From the NCBI RefSeq assembly GCF_001485575.1, contig NZ_BCNB01000006.1, forward strand, positions 620,001 to 684,000: a stretch of 64,000 nucleotides of DNA, written 5' to 3'. The notes beneath the pieces are model-generated. The model saw nothing but the letters and a program-made list of their open reading frames with translations. It ran no database searches and had not been told where the DNA came from. Of this stretch, positions 45,367 through 55,194 are shown piece after piece; within the stretch, counting starts at the first letter, position 1, and every line of letters begins with the position of its first letter. Source of the DNA: Haloarcula sp. CBA1127. GTDB taxonomy: Archaea > Halobacteriota > Halobacteria > Halobacteriales > Haloarculaceae. A program made the position numbers and the translations under genes.

Positions 45367-46722
45367 CTAGTCCCCGTAGTCTCCGAGTTCGCACTCGGCG
45401 GCCGGGCCGCCGTCACAGTCGTATCCGACCGCTTTTGTAACCCTGAGCAGGTCATAAAACCGGCCGAGGGACTGCTCGGACTCGGGAAGCCCTTCGACCA
45501 CTGGTACGCCACGCTGGGCCTGATGGTCACAGCTCCGCATCGTCTGGCTGCCCAGCCCGACCGAGTATTCGTGGTCTTCCAGTTCACGGATAACCGCTGG
45601 CGGGTAGAACGTGCCAGCCCGCTCGACGGCCGCGGCGTACTGGAGCGTCTGTGCGTAGGCCAGATGGGCCACGCCGGAGGGTCGCTGTGCGTTCCCGTGC
45701 TCCGCGGTGAAGGCGTTCTTGAACGTATTGGAAAGGTCTGACGAGATGCTGGTATCCCACGCAACTGTCCCGACGACGCCGTCGAGTGCTTTCGAGGCGT
45801 TCTGCGCCACGATACGGTTGTACAGCGGCACCACAATCCCCACCTCGTCAGGGAGAATTTCCTGTGCCTTTGTCAGTGAGTTTGCGGCGTCAAGTCCGTA
45901 GTGGTCGAGGAAGACGACCTCCGCACCGGCGTCCCGGGCCTGTTTGAGCGGTTCCTCGTAGTTCGTCGTCCCGAGTCGCGTCGGGATGCTCGTGAGTTCG
46001 ACCCAGCCACTCGACGTGAAGAAATCACGGATTGACGACTCCATCGTTTGCCCCCAGTTGTAGTCCGCGTAGATCTGGACGTACTGGGCGTCCCGGCCGA
46101 ACCGTTCCTTGAGTACCGGAAGCAGCGCTTGTGCGGTCATGTACGCGTTGAACATCTCCCGGAAGCTGTAGCGGACACAGTCTGTCCCCGTCGTGTCGTT
46201 CGAGTGTGTCAGACAGCACATATACGGGACCTTCTGGGCCTGTGCGACCTCCTGTTGAGCGATGGCGACTGAACTGGATGAGCCGCCGGAAAACATGACG
46301 ACGTCGTCCTGCTCGATCATCTCCTTTGCATTGGCCGTCGCGACATCCGGCTTTGTCTCCGTGTCTGCAGTGACGTACTCGACAGTCTTTCCGAGCACGC
46401 CATCGCCGCTGAGTACGTCAAAGGAACCCTGTCCGACCCAGCCGCCGCCCTCGTTGAGGTGCGTGACAGCGAGCTCATACCCTCGAAGTTCGTCGCGCCC
46501 TTCGGCGGCGTAGGTCCCGGACTGTGGCACGTTGAAGCCGAGCGTGACCGCGTCGCCCTCGACCGGATAGTTCCCCAGCGGTGGGTGCTCCGGTGTGTTT
46601 TCGGCTCTCGATCCCCCGCCCTGGCACCCCGCCAGCCCAGCAAGCCCCGCGCTACCGACTCCACCGGCAATCTGTAGTACGGACCGCCTGTCAACTGCCT
46701 CTCCCCCTCTTTCCAATCCCAT
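45367..46722 (-). CDS. orphan ABC-type substrate-binding lipoprotein 1 (branched-chain amino acid/urea family)
   Basis: 451 residues. Tat lipoprotein signal: Arg12-Arg13 and lipobox with Cys33 (GLAGC). The periplasmic-binding type 1 domain follows (VTLGFNVPQSGTYAAEGRDELRG, GYELAVTHLNEGGG) of the LivJ/UrtA group. No permease or ATPase gene is nearby, which is unusual. A paralog is at 47580-48938 and a cheC-like gene lies between them, so a role as chemosensory binding protein (like BasB/CosB of Halobacterium) is plausible but inferred. Confidence 0.85.
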   Translation of the reverse strand: MGLERGGEAVDRRSVLQIAGGVGSAGLAGLAGCQGGGSRAENTPEHPPLGNYPVEGDAVTLGFNVPQSGTYAAEGRDELRGYELAVTHLNEGGGWVGQGSFDVLSGDGVLGKTVEYVTADTETKPDVATANAKEMIEQDDVVMFSGGSSSSVAIAQQEVAQAQKVPYMCCLTHSNDTTGTDCVRYSFREMFNAYMTAQALLPVLKERFGRDAQYVQIYADYNWGQTMESSIRDFFTSSGWVELTSIPTRLGTTNYEEPLKQARDAGAEVVFLDHYGLDAANSLTKAQEILPDEVGIVVPLYNRIVAQNASKALDGVVGTVAWDTSISSDLSNTFKNAFTAEHGNAQRPSGVAHLAYAQTLQYAAAVERAGTFYPPAVIRELEDHEYSVGLGSQTMRSCDHQAQRGVPVVEGLPESEQSLGRFYDLLRVTKAVGYDCDGGPAAECELGDYGD

Positions 46723-46894
46723 ACCAGCTGTTTTGATGATAAATATATATAATACTTATTTCAATAGAAATGGGTAACCAATTAGCATCGGCGGAGCTGG
46801 TATCGGGTGTCGACGGACTGCAGACTGTCCGATCGGCGATTAGATCTACTCTGGCCACGCGGTGAACAGGGTGTGCAGAGATAGCGTGCCGCTG

Positions 46895-47539
46895 TCAGTC
46901 AAGAATATCGCTGGCTTCGGTGTCTACCGCCACGTCGGTGTCGAGGTCGATATCCTGAATCAGCGCGACGAGGTCCTCCAGTTCGGGGAACGTGTACACG
47001 GTCATCCCGAGGTCGCCGTCGTCGACGGTGATACGCGAGTCAACGACGAACACCAGGTCGGAGTCCGGCCAGCCGCCCATCTCGTCGATGATGCCGTCGG
47101 CCGGCCCGAACACGAAGTTCGGTGTCCCCATGTCGATGGTCGTCTCCAGCACGTTGGCCCACCCGTCGATGAACGCGGAGGTCATGATGTTGCCGATCTC
47201 CTGCATCGCCGACCGTTCCATGTCGGAGAACCCTTCACCCTCGCTCGGTTCACCCATCCCGCCCATCATCGCGCTGGCCATCTGCTTGCTGTCCTCTGGT
47301 TCGAGCAGGAACAGGACGTAGCCGTAGGGCGGTTCGTTCAGTTCGACGTAGATGCCGACGCCCTTGTCGTCGCCGATGTGTGTTTTGACGTCTTCGATGT
47401 CGAGAAAATTGATCTGTGAGGTCCGAACTGTCGCGTCGAGCCCGGTCAACTGACCGAGGTTCTCCGCGACTGTCCCAGACCCCTCTTTTGCCATCTGATT
47501 GAAAAGGTCCAGCTTCCGCACGTCCACTTTCAAGCCCAT
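46895..47539 (-). CDS. CheC-like protein with one preserved phosphatase motif
   Basis: 214 residues. CheC family members dephosphorylate CheY and carry two E-x2-N motifs. The second is present here (QEIGNIMTSAFI, Glu114 and Asn117), while the first region (KEGSGTVAENLGQL, residues 18-30) lacks the Asn. The N-terminus MGLKVDVRKLDLFNQMA resembles archaeal CheC proteins. It lies between two binding-protein genes on the same strand, and no cheY, cheA or cheD is in the window. Confidence 0.82.
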   Translation of the reverse strand: MGLKVDVRKLDLFNQMAKEGSGTVAENLGQLTGLDATVRTSQINFLDIEDVKTHIGDDKGVGIYVELNEPPYGYVLFLLEPEDSKQMASAMMGGMGEPSEGEGFSDMERSAMQEIGNIMTSAFIDGWANVLETTIDMGTPNFVFGPADGIIDEMGGWPDSDLVFVVDSRITVDDGDLGMTVYTFPELEDLVALIQDIDLDTDVAVDTEASDILD

Positions 47540-47579
47540 ATCTTCTGGAACGTCGCAAGCGGCTTAACGCCACCGCCCG

Positions 47580-48938
47580 TCAGCTGCCGGCTGTCTCGGG
47601 TTCGTACGGCCCCAGGTCAGTACACTCGCTTGCCGGATACTCCTCACAGCCGTACCCGACGTCAGTCGAAATCTCGATGACGTCGAGTACTTCGGGACCC
47701 TGACTGGAGCCTTCGATGACGGGAACGGGCCCCATAGACTGGTGATCGCACGCCCGTAGCGTCGCCTCGCCGCGTCCGGCCTGGTACGTGGTGTCTTCGA
47801 GTTCACGGATGACGGCCGGCGGTTCGAACGTCCCGGCCCGCTCGACGGCCGCGGCGTACTGGAGCGTCTGCGCGTAGGCCAGTCGGGCCTGGTCCGACGG
47901 GACCCGGACCTCGTCGGCGGCATACGCCGCATCGAACGCTTCGGTAAACGCCGTTGAAAGCGGCGTATCGATACTGTAATCCCACGAAATGGTGCCGACG
48001 ATACCGGCCATGTCGGCGCCGACATCGCGGGCCAGTTGCCGACTCACGATCGGCATGACGATGTCCATTTCTTCCGGGACTATGTCCGTCGCTTGGTTCA
48101 GCGCGGTGACTGCGTCACGCCCACGGTAGGACAACACGATGGCGTCGACGTCAGCGTCCACGGCCTCCCGCAACTGCGGCCTAAAGTTCTCCGTTCCGAC
48201 CCGGGTCTTCGTCGCGCCCATCTCGCTCCAGTTCTCCGACTGGAACCGGCGCTTGAACTGCTCGGACTGTGTGAAGCCGAAATCGGAGCTGGCGTACAAC
48301 TGGTAGAACTCCGTTCGCCCGTCGAACCGCTCGGTCAATACCGGAACCAGCGCATTGGCGGCCATCCGACCGTTGTGCATTTCCTGAAATCCGTATCGAG
48401 AGCAGTCGATCCCCGTGACGTTCGTCCCCGGAGCGAACCCGAGCATGTGGATCACGCCGCGGGTCGGACAGTACTTGAGCAACTCCCGGGCTGTGTTCGT
48501 CGACCCGCCCCCGGCGACCATCACGGCACCGTCCTGCTCGACCAGCGTCTCCGCCACGTCCCGGGCCGTTTTCGAACTGGACTCCGTGTCGGCTATGACG
48601 CTCTCGACCGTCCGGCCGAGAATGCCGTCCCCGGACAGCGCCTGCCACGCGTCGGTGTCGACCCAGCCGCCGCCCTCGTTGAGGTGGTCGATGGCCAGCT
48701 CGAAGCCGCGCTGCTGGCCGGACCCAACCGGCGAGAACGATCCCGATTGCGGGACTGTGAGACCAATCGTCACTTGGTCGTCGTCGACCGGCTGGTTCGC
48801 GTACGCTGTGGCACTGCTTGTCGGCGTCGTGGCACGGCTGCCCCCGCCACAGCCGGCAAGTCCGGCGAGCGAACTCGCTCCGACGGCTGCGAGTAGCTCC
48901 CGTCGCGTCACTGTCGACCCCCGAGCATCCCAATCCAT
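47580..48938 (-). CDS. orphan ABC-type substrate-binding lipoprotein 2
   Basis: 452 residues from ATG 48938. Tat lipoprotein signal (TRREL, then LAGLAGC), Thr/Ala linker, and a LivJ/UrtA-type binding domain (VTIGLTVPQSGSFSPVGSGQ, FELAIDHLNEGGGW). The sequence is collinear with lipoprotein 1 (both have NEGGGW, DTE(T/S), and the same C-terminal YAQTLQYAAAVERAGTF), so they arose by duplication. No transporter partner. The frame upstream to 49043 is not part of the signal peptide and is excluded. Confidence 0.85.
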   Translation of the reverse strand: MDWDARGSTVTRRELLAAVGASSLAGLAGCGGGSRATTPTSSATAYANQPVDDDQVTIGLTVPQSGSFSPVGSGQQRGFELAIDHLNEGGGWVDTDAWQALSGDGILGRTVESVIADTESSSKTARDVAETLVEQDGAVMVAGGGSTNTARELLKYCPTRGVIHMLGFAPGTNVTGIDCSRYGFQEMHNGRMAANALVPVLTERFDGRTEFYQLYASSDFGFTQSEQFKRRFQSENWSEMGATKTRVGTENFRPQLREAVDADVDAIVLSYRGRDAVTALNQATDIVPEEMDIVMPIVSRQLARDVGADMAGIVGTISWDYSIDTPLSTAFTEAFDAAYAADEVRVPSDQARLAYAQTLQYAAAVERAGTFEPPAVIRELEDTTYQAGRGEATLRACDHQSMGPVPVIEGSSQGPEVLDVIEISTDVGYGCEEYPASECTDLGPYEPETAGS

Positions 48939-49058
48939 GGTGAAAAATATATTACTACTGCTGTAATTAAACCTTGCTTCATCGCTCAATAGGTCTCCAA
49001 ACCGATACGGGACGCTACTCACTGCTGTGATTGCCAGTCGCAAAAACAGACGCCGCCC

Positions 49059-49517
49059 TCAGGCGTCAGTTCCGTCGACCGGAAACTGCTCGTGTTCGCA
49101 CACCGTATTCAGCACGACTGACGTCGAGGCAGATCGGATGTCCTCGTCGGTCAGCAGCGTCTTTATCCGCTCGTTCATCGACTGCGTGTCGGTGAACTTC
49201 CCGACGGCCACGATGTCGTGGTCGCCGGTCACTTCGTAGACCGCGATCATCTCGCGTCGATCCCGTAACTGATCCACCACCCGTCCGAGCCCGTCGCCCT
49301 CGACGGAGAGCTGGAACACGGCGGTCACGTCGTAGCCCAGCGCCCCGTAATCGATGTCGACGGTGTATTCGTCGATCACACCGGTCGCCTCCAGGTCGTC
49401 TATCCGGCGCGACACCGTGGTCGCCGCGATGCCGGTCGCGGCGGCGACGTCACGGGCGCTGGCCCGGCCGTCCTGGAGCAGTGCGTTCACTACCTGCCTG
49501 TCGGTATCATCGACCAT
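49059..49517 (-). CDS. lrp: Lrp/AsnC-family transcriptional regulator
   Basis: 152 residues. N-terminal HTH (ASARDVAAATGIAATTVSRRIDDLE) and C-terminal RAM domain (VTAVFQLSVEGDG, VYEVTGDHDIVAVGKF) that binds amino acids. In haloarchaea Lrp-type regulators control glutamine synthetase and nitrogen genes. It lies 9 nt downstream of glnK in the same direction, so it probably is expressed with amtB-glnK and reads nitrogen status. Confidence 0.9.
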   Translation of the reverse strand: MVDDTDRQVVNALLQDGRASARDVAAATGIAATTVSRRIDDLEATGVIDEYTVDIDYGALGYDVTAVFQLSVEGDGLGRVVDQLRDRREMIAVYEVTGDHDIVAVGKFTDTQSMNERIKTLLTDEDIRSASTSVVLNTVCEHEQFPVDGTDA

Positions 49518-49526
49518 TTCGTCCGC

Positions 49527-49892
49527 TCAGACTGCCTCTGGGCCTTCTTTGCCGGTTCGGACCTGGTAGGCGTTGTCCACGGGGAGGACGAATATCTTGC
49601 CGTCACCTTTCTCGCCGGTGTGGGCACCGTCGGCGATGGCATCGACGACATCCTTTGCGGGGATGTCGGCGACCACTGTCTCGACTTTGACCTTCTGGTG
49701 CAGGTCGACGACGTACTCCTCGCCGCGCCACTGCCCCTTCTTTGCGGGCTGTGAGCCGCGGCCGGAGACGTTCGTCACTGTCAGCGAGGGCGCGCCGACC
49801 TCCGCCAGCGCCTTCTTCACATCGCCGAGTTTGTCCGGTCGAACCATTGCCACTACCATCTTGATTTCGGAGTCGTCGGTTTCGTCAGTCAT
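49527..49892 (-). CDS. glnK: PII nitrogen regulatory protein
   Basis: 121 residues. PII fold with T-loop [20 protein letters not shown] (Tyr of EEY at the usual modification position) and the B/C-loop [22 protein letters not shown]. It binds ATP/ADP and 2-oxoglutarate and blocks AmtB when nitrogen is ample. It overlaps amtB by 8 nt, the standard coupling. The N-terminal acidic extension MTDETDDSE is typical of halophiles. Confidence 0.95.
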   Translation of the reverse strand: MTDETDDSEIKMVVAMVRPDKLGDVKKALAEVGAPSLTVTNVSGRGSQPAKKGQWRGEEYVVDLHQKVKVETVVADIPAKDVVDAIADGAHTGEKGDGKIFVLPVDNAYQVRTGKEGPEAV

Positions 49893-51213
49893 CTTGGGAA
49901 CCTCCGTCAGTACGCATGCTCGGGCTCACTTTACCACCATCGGCGACGACGCTCTCGCCACCACCGAACTCGGGGTAGGTCTCGACGCCGTGTTCGCTGA
50001 CGTCCAGCCCTTCCTGCTCGTGCTCGGGCGTAACCCGGGCCTGACCGGCCAGTTTGAGTGCGTACCAGACGACCCCGGTTGCGACAATCGTCCAGCCCGC
50101 GATAGCGGCGACGCCGATAAGCTGTGCGATGAAGGCGTTGACGACCGACCCGACCGTGCCGGGCGTGGCGACGAACGGGAACAGCAGCGTGCCGAGCACA
50201 CCGGCGCTACCGTGGACCGGGAAGACAGCACAGACATCGTCGATTTTCATCCGGTTCTCGATGAAGCTGAACACGACCGGCAGCTGTCCGCCTGCGAGGG
50301 CACCGACGATGATTGCGCCCCACCACGTCGTGGTGTCGGGGATCGCCGTGATGCCGACCAGTCCGGCGAGCAGTCCGTTTGCCACGTACAGGGTGTCGAC
50401 CTTGCCGGTCTTCAGCCACGCGACCAGTCCGGCACCCATCGCACCACAGGCCATCGCGATAGTCGTCGTCATCGCGACACGGCCGACCGTCGCGAACGCG
50501 CCGAGGGCAAGCGATCCGTCCTCAACGACGAAGACAGTCGCCGCCGTCCCGACGTTGAAGCCGTACCAGCCGAACGCGAGGATGAGCGTTCCCAGAACGG
50601 CGAAGGTCAGGGAGTGGCCCGGAATGACGTTCGCGGAGCCGTCCTCGTTGTACCGACCCATGCGTGGGCCGAGGACGTACGCCGCCGTGAGGCCCGCGAT
50701 GCCGCCCATGCCGTGGACGATCATCCCGCCGGCGAAGTCGTGGAACGCCTCGCCGCCGAAGCTGATGTACGCGCCGGCCCACGTGATGCCGGTGACGACG
50801 GGGTAGATGACCGCCGCCAGCAGGAACGTGTACGTGATGTACGCGCGGAGCTTGGCTCGTCCGGCGACCGCACCGGAGACGATGGTCGCTGCCGTCATCG
50901 CGAAGACGGCACCGAACAGCCAGCCGACGTAGTCGTTTGCGGCCCCGGCACCGAAGGCGGGCGAGAAGCCGCTGCCGCCGACCAGCGCACTGATTCCTGA
51001 GCCGATCAGGAAGAACACCGTCACACCGACCGACCAGGTCAGGAGGTTCTTCGTTAGCTGGTTCGCGACGTTCTTCGAGCGCACCTGGCCCGCCTCAAGC
51101 ATGGCGAAGCCCGCGTGCATGAAGAAGATCAGGAACGATACCACCAGCACCCACAGCAGGTTAACCCCCTCTGCGAGTACGGTCGGATCTACTTGTAGTG
51201 CAGTGTAGCTCAT
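49885..51213 (-). CDS. amtB: ammonium transporter
   Basis: 442 residues with eleven membrane helices. The Amt signature segment is present ([25 protein letters not shown]), with the conserved histidine pair of the pore in helices 5 and 10 (HGMGG and VHGSAGVLG). GlnK plugs the cytoplasmic face. AmtB precedes glnK and lrp in this operon. An acidic Glu/His-rich tail ([15 protein letters not shown]) may contact GlnK. Confidence 0.95.
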   Translation of the reverse strand: MSYTALQVDPTVLAEGVNLLWVLVVSFLIFFMHAGFAMLEAGQVRSKNVANQLTKNLLTWSVGVTVFFLIGSGISALVGGSGFSPAFGAGAANDYVGWLFGAVFAMTAATIVSGAVAGRAKLRAYITYTFLLAAVIYPVVTGITWAGAYISFGGEAFHDFAGGMIVHGMGGIAGLTAAYVLGPRMGRYNEDGSANVIPGHSLTFAVLGTLILAFGWYGFNVGTAATVFVVEDGSLALGAFATVGRVAMTTTIAMACGAMGAGLVAWLKTGKVDTLYVANGLLAGLVGITAIPDTTTWWGAIIVGALAGGQLPVVFSFIENRMKIDDVCAVFPVHGSAGVLGTLLFPFVATPGTVGSVVNAFIAQLIGVAAIAGWTIVATGVVWYALKLAGQARVTPEHEQEGLDVSEHGVETYPEFGGGESVVADGGKVSPSMRTDGGSQDD

Positions 51214-51677
51214 TTCTAGTTCACCTGTTTCGTTTTGTTATCGGCTGCCGTCTGCATGTCCAACTTTGACCCACTTTGGCTCAACTTCTTCAACTCTTTC
51301 ACGAGAAAGGGTCTGGTAACAGCACTACATAAGGTTTGCCTTTATGAATACGGAAATTAGAGGGGATGTGGTAGACGACCGTCCAGATTATGGTATGATA
51401 TTATGGATATAAGGTTGTTCTCCGTAAAGAAAGTCCGTATATGCACACTGGAATTTTGGACGTTTGTCGACCCCGGTTCCGGCCGCAGGGGGCCAAATAG
51501 GCCGTTTTTGCTTGCGCGCGCTCTCGGCTGGCGGGTGTTGCCAGCGACAACAGGGTTATACCTCGCGACCACAGATTCGGATTTAGTATAAATGTCCGGA
51601 AAACAGTGGGGAGACGTGGCACAATGTGCCGATAAACTGTACAAGTCAATTATGCTTCGGAGGGTTCATAGCTGATT
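51214..51677. other. divergent promoter region between amtB and the transducer gene
   Basis: 464 bp with no supported gene. AT-rich stretches near 51390 and a GC-rich segment near 51480 (CCGCAGGGGGCC) are visible, plus ATTTAGTATAAATG near 51582 as a candidate TATA box for the transducer. I see no clear regulator repeat. A frame at 51403-51591 lacks any motif. Confidence 0.45.
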
Positions 51678-53288
51678 ATGGCTTCGGACCACTATCCCTC
51701 CGTTCCGGACCAGTCGACGGCCGTGACAGAGGAACGCGCAGTCGCGAACGCACAGGGCGCACTCGATGTCGTTCAGGCGGCGTCGGTGACTGTTGGCGAG
51801 CAGCTCGCGGCAATTGACGACCGTGCAACGGCACAGGCAACCGACGCACAGTGGATCGCCGACGAGGTGTCGTCGCTTTCAGCCACAATCGAGGAGATCG
51901 CTGCGACCGCAACCGAGGTCAGCGAGCAGAGCCAGCGGGCAACGGACGCGGCAAACGACGGGCGGGAAGCGGCGGCTGACGCCATCGAGTCGATGGACGA
52001 GGTCCGCGAACTGGGCCAGGCGGTCGCCACAGAGGTGGCCGCCCTGCAGGATCAGGTCGACCGTATCGCCGATGCACTGGCCGGCATCGACCGCATCGCC
52101 GACCAGACGAACATGCTCGCACTGAACGCCTCGATAGAGGCGGCGCGAGCGAGCGACACCACCGATACGGACGGGTTCGCTGTCGTTGCAGACGAAATCA
52201 AGGGGCTCGCTGAGGAATCACAGCAGCAGGCTGAAGAAATCGATACGACGCTGACGGCGGTTCGGGAAGCGACAGACGACACCGTTGCACAACTCGATGA
52301 CGCTATCGACGGCATCGACACCGGGGCCGAGCAGGTCACCACGGCGATGGCTCGGCTTGACGACGTAGCCGACACTGTTGCGGAAACGGCCGACGGCATC
52401 GCCTCCGTCTCGGCGGCGACCGACGAACAGGCGACGACAAGCGAAGCGGTCGCCCAGCGGTGTGAAACGGTGTCTGACCGCGCCGCTGCTATTGAAGACG
52501 ACCTCTCTGAGATACGTGCCGCCCGCTCCGAGCAGACCGCGATGCTCGACGAGATTGACGACGTACTCGCCGCTGCAGAGGCCGACCGGCAGGACCGGCT
52601 GGCGGACGCGCCGACAGTCCCGACCGGTATCGACGGCCTCGACGACCTCTGTGGCGGCGGCCTCGTCATGGGCGGTCAGGCAGTGATCCGGTCCACCGAC
52701 GAAACGCAGGTCGACGGTGCCGTTGCCCAACTGTGTGCGACGGCCGTCGCCGCCGGCCGGGCGGTCTCGCTGACGCCACCACCATCCCTCGACCGGTCGA
52801 CGCTTGCCGCCGCGTTCGCAGCAACCGACTACTCGCTCGAAGACGCGCTTGATGACGACGTCCTGTTTATTCTCGATATGTTCGGACACTGGGACGCGCG
52901 GTACAACGTGTTCGGCCTCGACCGGACTTCGCTCGGTGCTGCCAACGAGACGACGGCGACCAGACGGGACACCCCGCTGGTTATCGTCGGGAACATTCAA
53001 GGAGAAATACAGTTGATGGGCGAACAGGCTGCAAGAGAGGCCCGGTACGAGAACGACGACGGCGTCTTCAAACCCCACGACACAGTGGTCAACGTCATCG
53101 ACGACGACGCGGTCCCGGCCACGCTTGCGGCGTTCTACTCGGGCGCTGCCGATCAGGAACTCACGCTAACACAGACTGACGGCCGCGAGTACCTGACGCT
53201 TACGGCCTCGCCGCGTGGCACCGTGGGCGAGAAACAGCCAGTATCACAACTTTCGGGCCCACCCTTCCTCCGAATCAGAGACAACTGA
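51678..53288 (+). CDS. soluble methyl-accepting transducer fused to a KaiC/RecA-like domain
   Basis: 536 residues with no membrane segment. Residues about 1-300 are an MCP signalling coiled coil, with the hairpin tip IDRIADQTNMLALNASIEAARA and GFAVVADEIKGLAEES near 135-175; the turn between EAARA and GFAVVA is two residues longer than usual (SDTTDTD). Residues about 312-536 begin VPTGIDGLDDLCGGGL, the opening of KaiC/RecA-like ATPases, but the Walker A that should follow is absent (GGQAVIRSTDETQ). The C-terminal half thus probably senses rather than hydrolyses. It overlaps the histidine kinase gene by 1 nt. Confidence 0.85.
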   Translation: MASDHYPSVPDQSTAVTEERAVANAQGALDVVQAASVTVGEQLAAIDDRATAQATDAQWIADEVSSLSATIEEIAATATEVSEQSQRATDAANDGREAAADAIESMDEVRELGQAVATEVAALQDQVDRIADALAGIDRIADQTNMLALNASIEAARASDTTDTDGFAVVADEIKGLAEESQQQAEEIDTTLTAVREATDDTVAQLDDAIDGIDTGAEQVTTAMARLDDVADTVAETADGIASVSAATDEQATTSEAVAQRCETVSDRAAAIEDDLSEIRAARSEQTAMLDEIDDVLAAAEADRQDRLADAPTVPTGIDGLDDLCGGGLVMGGQAVIRSTDETQVDGAVAQLCATAVAAGRAVSLTPPPSLDRSTLAAAFAATDYSLEDALDDDVLFILDMFGHWDARYNVFGLDRTSLGAANETTATRRDTPLVIVGNIQGEIQLMGEQAAREARYENDDGVFKPHDTVVNVIDDDAVPATLAAFYSGAADQELTLTQTDGREYLTLTASPRGTVGEKQPVSQLSGPPFLRIRDN

Positions 53289-54637
53289 TGTTCGGTCTCG
53301 ATGACACTGGTCGGCTCACGTTTGCGACGAACGAGTTCGCTGCACTGCTCGACCGAACACCTGCCGAACTTGTCGGCACACCCGTCGAAGCGCTGGTCAC
53401 AGCCGAGGACCGCGAGACACTGACCGCGGCCAGACAGGCCGTCAGCAGTGCCTCGGACCGGATGACACGGACCTGCCAGGTCACACTCCCGCAAAGCGAC
53501 CGCTCTCGTCCGGTTACGCTCGAGCTCACGGCCACAGACGACGGCTCCGTCGTCGGCTCGCTCTGCCGAACGACCGAGATGGCCGACCCGTTCCAGTACC
53601 TGTTCGACCTCATCCAGGATGCGGTCGTCGGCTTCGAAATCGTCAATTTCGTCCCGGTTGTGCGAACGGTCAACCCCGCGTTCGTCGAGACCTTCGGGTA
53701 CGACCGCGAGGAAATCGTCGGTGAACCCCTCAACGAGCACATTGTTCCCGGCGACCGCGTCGAAGAGGCGGTCAACTACGACCAGCGGACGGCCGCTGGG
53801 GAAGTCAACTACGCCGTCGTTTCCCGGAAAACAGCCGACGGCTGCCGCGAGTTCATCTATCGCGGCGTCCCGTACGACACGGCCGACGGCCGCCGCTGTG
53901 GCTTCGCGATGTACACGGATGTGACGGACAGCCGGCGGCAAAAGCGACGGCTCCGTGTTCTCCATCGCGTCCTGCGACACAATCTCCGGAACGAGCTTTC
54001 TGTCATGTTCGGGACGTCCGAATACGTTCGTGCCAACGCAGCCGACTCGTCCGTCTCGTTGGCCGCGTCCCGCGCACTCGACGCGGCTGACCGCCTCGCC
54101 GCCGTCAGCGAGAAGGCACGGAGCGTCGAAACTGCGCTCGACGGGGACGCCGACCAGTCGGTCGACGCAGCGGCACTGGCCCGGTCTGTCGCTGATAGCT
54201 ATCGCCCCGGTACGCCGGTCGAAACGGCACTCCCGAGCACACTCCCTGTCACTGGTGGGACGGCCGTCTACGACGCCATTGACAATCTCGTCGAGAACTC
54301 GGTCGAACACACACCGCCGGGTACGGCCGTCCGAATCATAGCCGAACAGGCCAACGGCGACGCGTTCGTCCGTGTTCTCGATGACGGCCCCGGTATTCCC
54401 GCCATCGAGCGGGCCGTCGTGTTCGATGACGAGGACATCACGAACCTCCAGCACGGGAGCGGCCTCGGTATCTGGCTCGCCCGATGGGTCGCCGAGACGG
54501 CCGGCGGTGGCATCGAGTACGACCGAGCCGACGGGTGGACGACCGTCTCACTCCGGTTCCCACTGTCCGACGCCGATACCGAGGACGTGCTTACGGTGGT
54601 CGATGCCCCAGAATCAGCGGCTGAGCCGACGCGGTAG
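53288..54637 (+). CDS. PAS-PAS sensor histidine kinase
   Basis: 449 residues. An N-terminal PAS-like domain (DTGRLTFATNEFAALLDRTPAEL), a second PAS (about 100-220, VVRTVNPAFVETFGYDREEIVG), then the HisKA-type helix with the phosphoacceptor in LRHNLRNELS near 231 and the ATPase boxes: N-box DNLVENSVEHTPP, G1 DDGPGIP and G2 GSGLGIWLA. No membrane segments, so it is cytoplasmic. The start codon overlaps the transducer stop (TGATG), which links it to the soluble transducer. No response regulator adjoins. Confidence 0.9.
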   Translation: MFGLDDTGRLTFATNEFAALLDRTPAELVGTPVEALVTAEDRETLTAARQAVSSASDRMTRTCQVTLPQSDRSRPVTLELTATDDGSVVGSLCRTTEMADPFQYLFDLIQDAVVGFEIVNFVPVVRTVNPAFVETFGYDREEIVGEPLNEHIVPGDRVEEAVNYDQRTAAGEVNYAVVSRKTADGCREFIYRGVPYDTADGRRCGFAMYTDVTDSRRQKRRLRVLHRVLRHNLRNELSVMFGTSEYVRANAADSSVSLAASRALDAADRLAAVSEKARSVETALDGDADQSVDAAALARSVADSYRPGTPVETALPSTLPVTGGTAVYDAIDNLVENSVEHTPPGTAVRIIAEQANGDAFVRVLDDGPGIPAIERAVVFDDEDITNLQHGSGLGIWLARWVAETAGGGIEYDRADGWTTVSLRFPLSDADTEDVLTVVDAPESAAEPTR

Positions 54638-54711
54638 TCCCCCGCTGCGACGTTCTCCAAAGTCTCCTGCCCAGTAGCCACAGCCGGCCGTGACCGAAAC
54701 AGCCTCGGCCG

Positions 54712-55194
54712 CTATCGCCTGAGCGCCGCGGTCAGTGCAATCGCGCCCAGCACGACGCTTGCCAGCGCCAGCGGCGACAGCGGCGGCACGTCGAGCTGAA
54801 AGAGCAGCGTCGTCACCACGACGCTTCCTCCGACCAGCCCTGTCGTCCCCGCGACGTGGGTGAGTTCGACGGGTGTCCCGGGCGCTGTCCCGAGGTCCGC
54901 ATAGAGGTCGATAGCTGCATGGGCAAACGTCCAGGCAAGCACCGTTGCGCCGCCGGCGGCCAGCACCGTGGTTGTCGTTGCCCCCTGAAGGGCGGCCACC
55001 AGCAGCGCCAGAAACAGCGACGCGCTGGCGAGGTCGACCAGCCGCCCGGACTGAATCAGTTGCCCGCCGGCGAGCAGCACGACGCCGACGAGAGCGGCGG
55101 CAGTCGAGACGGCGCTGATACCGGCGACGAACAGCGTCACAACGCCTGCCGCCAGCGCCGCACCGCCGCAGACGGCTCCAGTTCGCGTAATCAT
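54712..55194 (-). CDS. membrane protein of the DUF58 operon (DUF7519-like)
   Basis: 160 residues of almost continuous membrane segments (about five), rich in Ala/Val/Leu/Gly. It ends the operon 57681-54712 and overlaps the DUF58 gene by 4 nt. Similar short membrane proteins sit at this place in haloarchaeal MoxR/DUF58 operons. No activity can be assigned. Confidence 0.6.
   Translation of the reverse strand: MITRTGAVCGGAALAAGVVTLFVAGISAVSTAAALVGVVLLAGGQLIQSGRLVDLASASLFLALLVAALQGATTTTVLAAGGATVLAWTFAHAAIDLYADLGTAPGTPVELTHVAGTTGLVGGSVVVTTLLFQLDVPPLSPLALASVVLGAIALTAALRR

Noticed and set aside
51214-51400. Possible variant of the nas box (GGTAACAG...) upstream of amtB
   Set aside because: Only 6-7 bases agree and the palindrome is lost; not enough to claim shared regulation.
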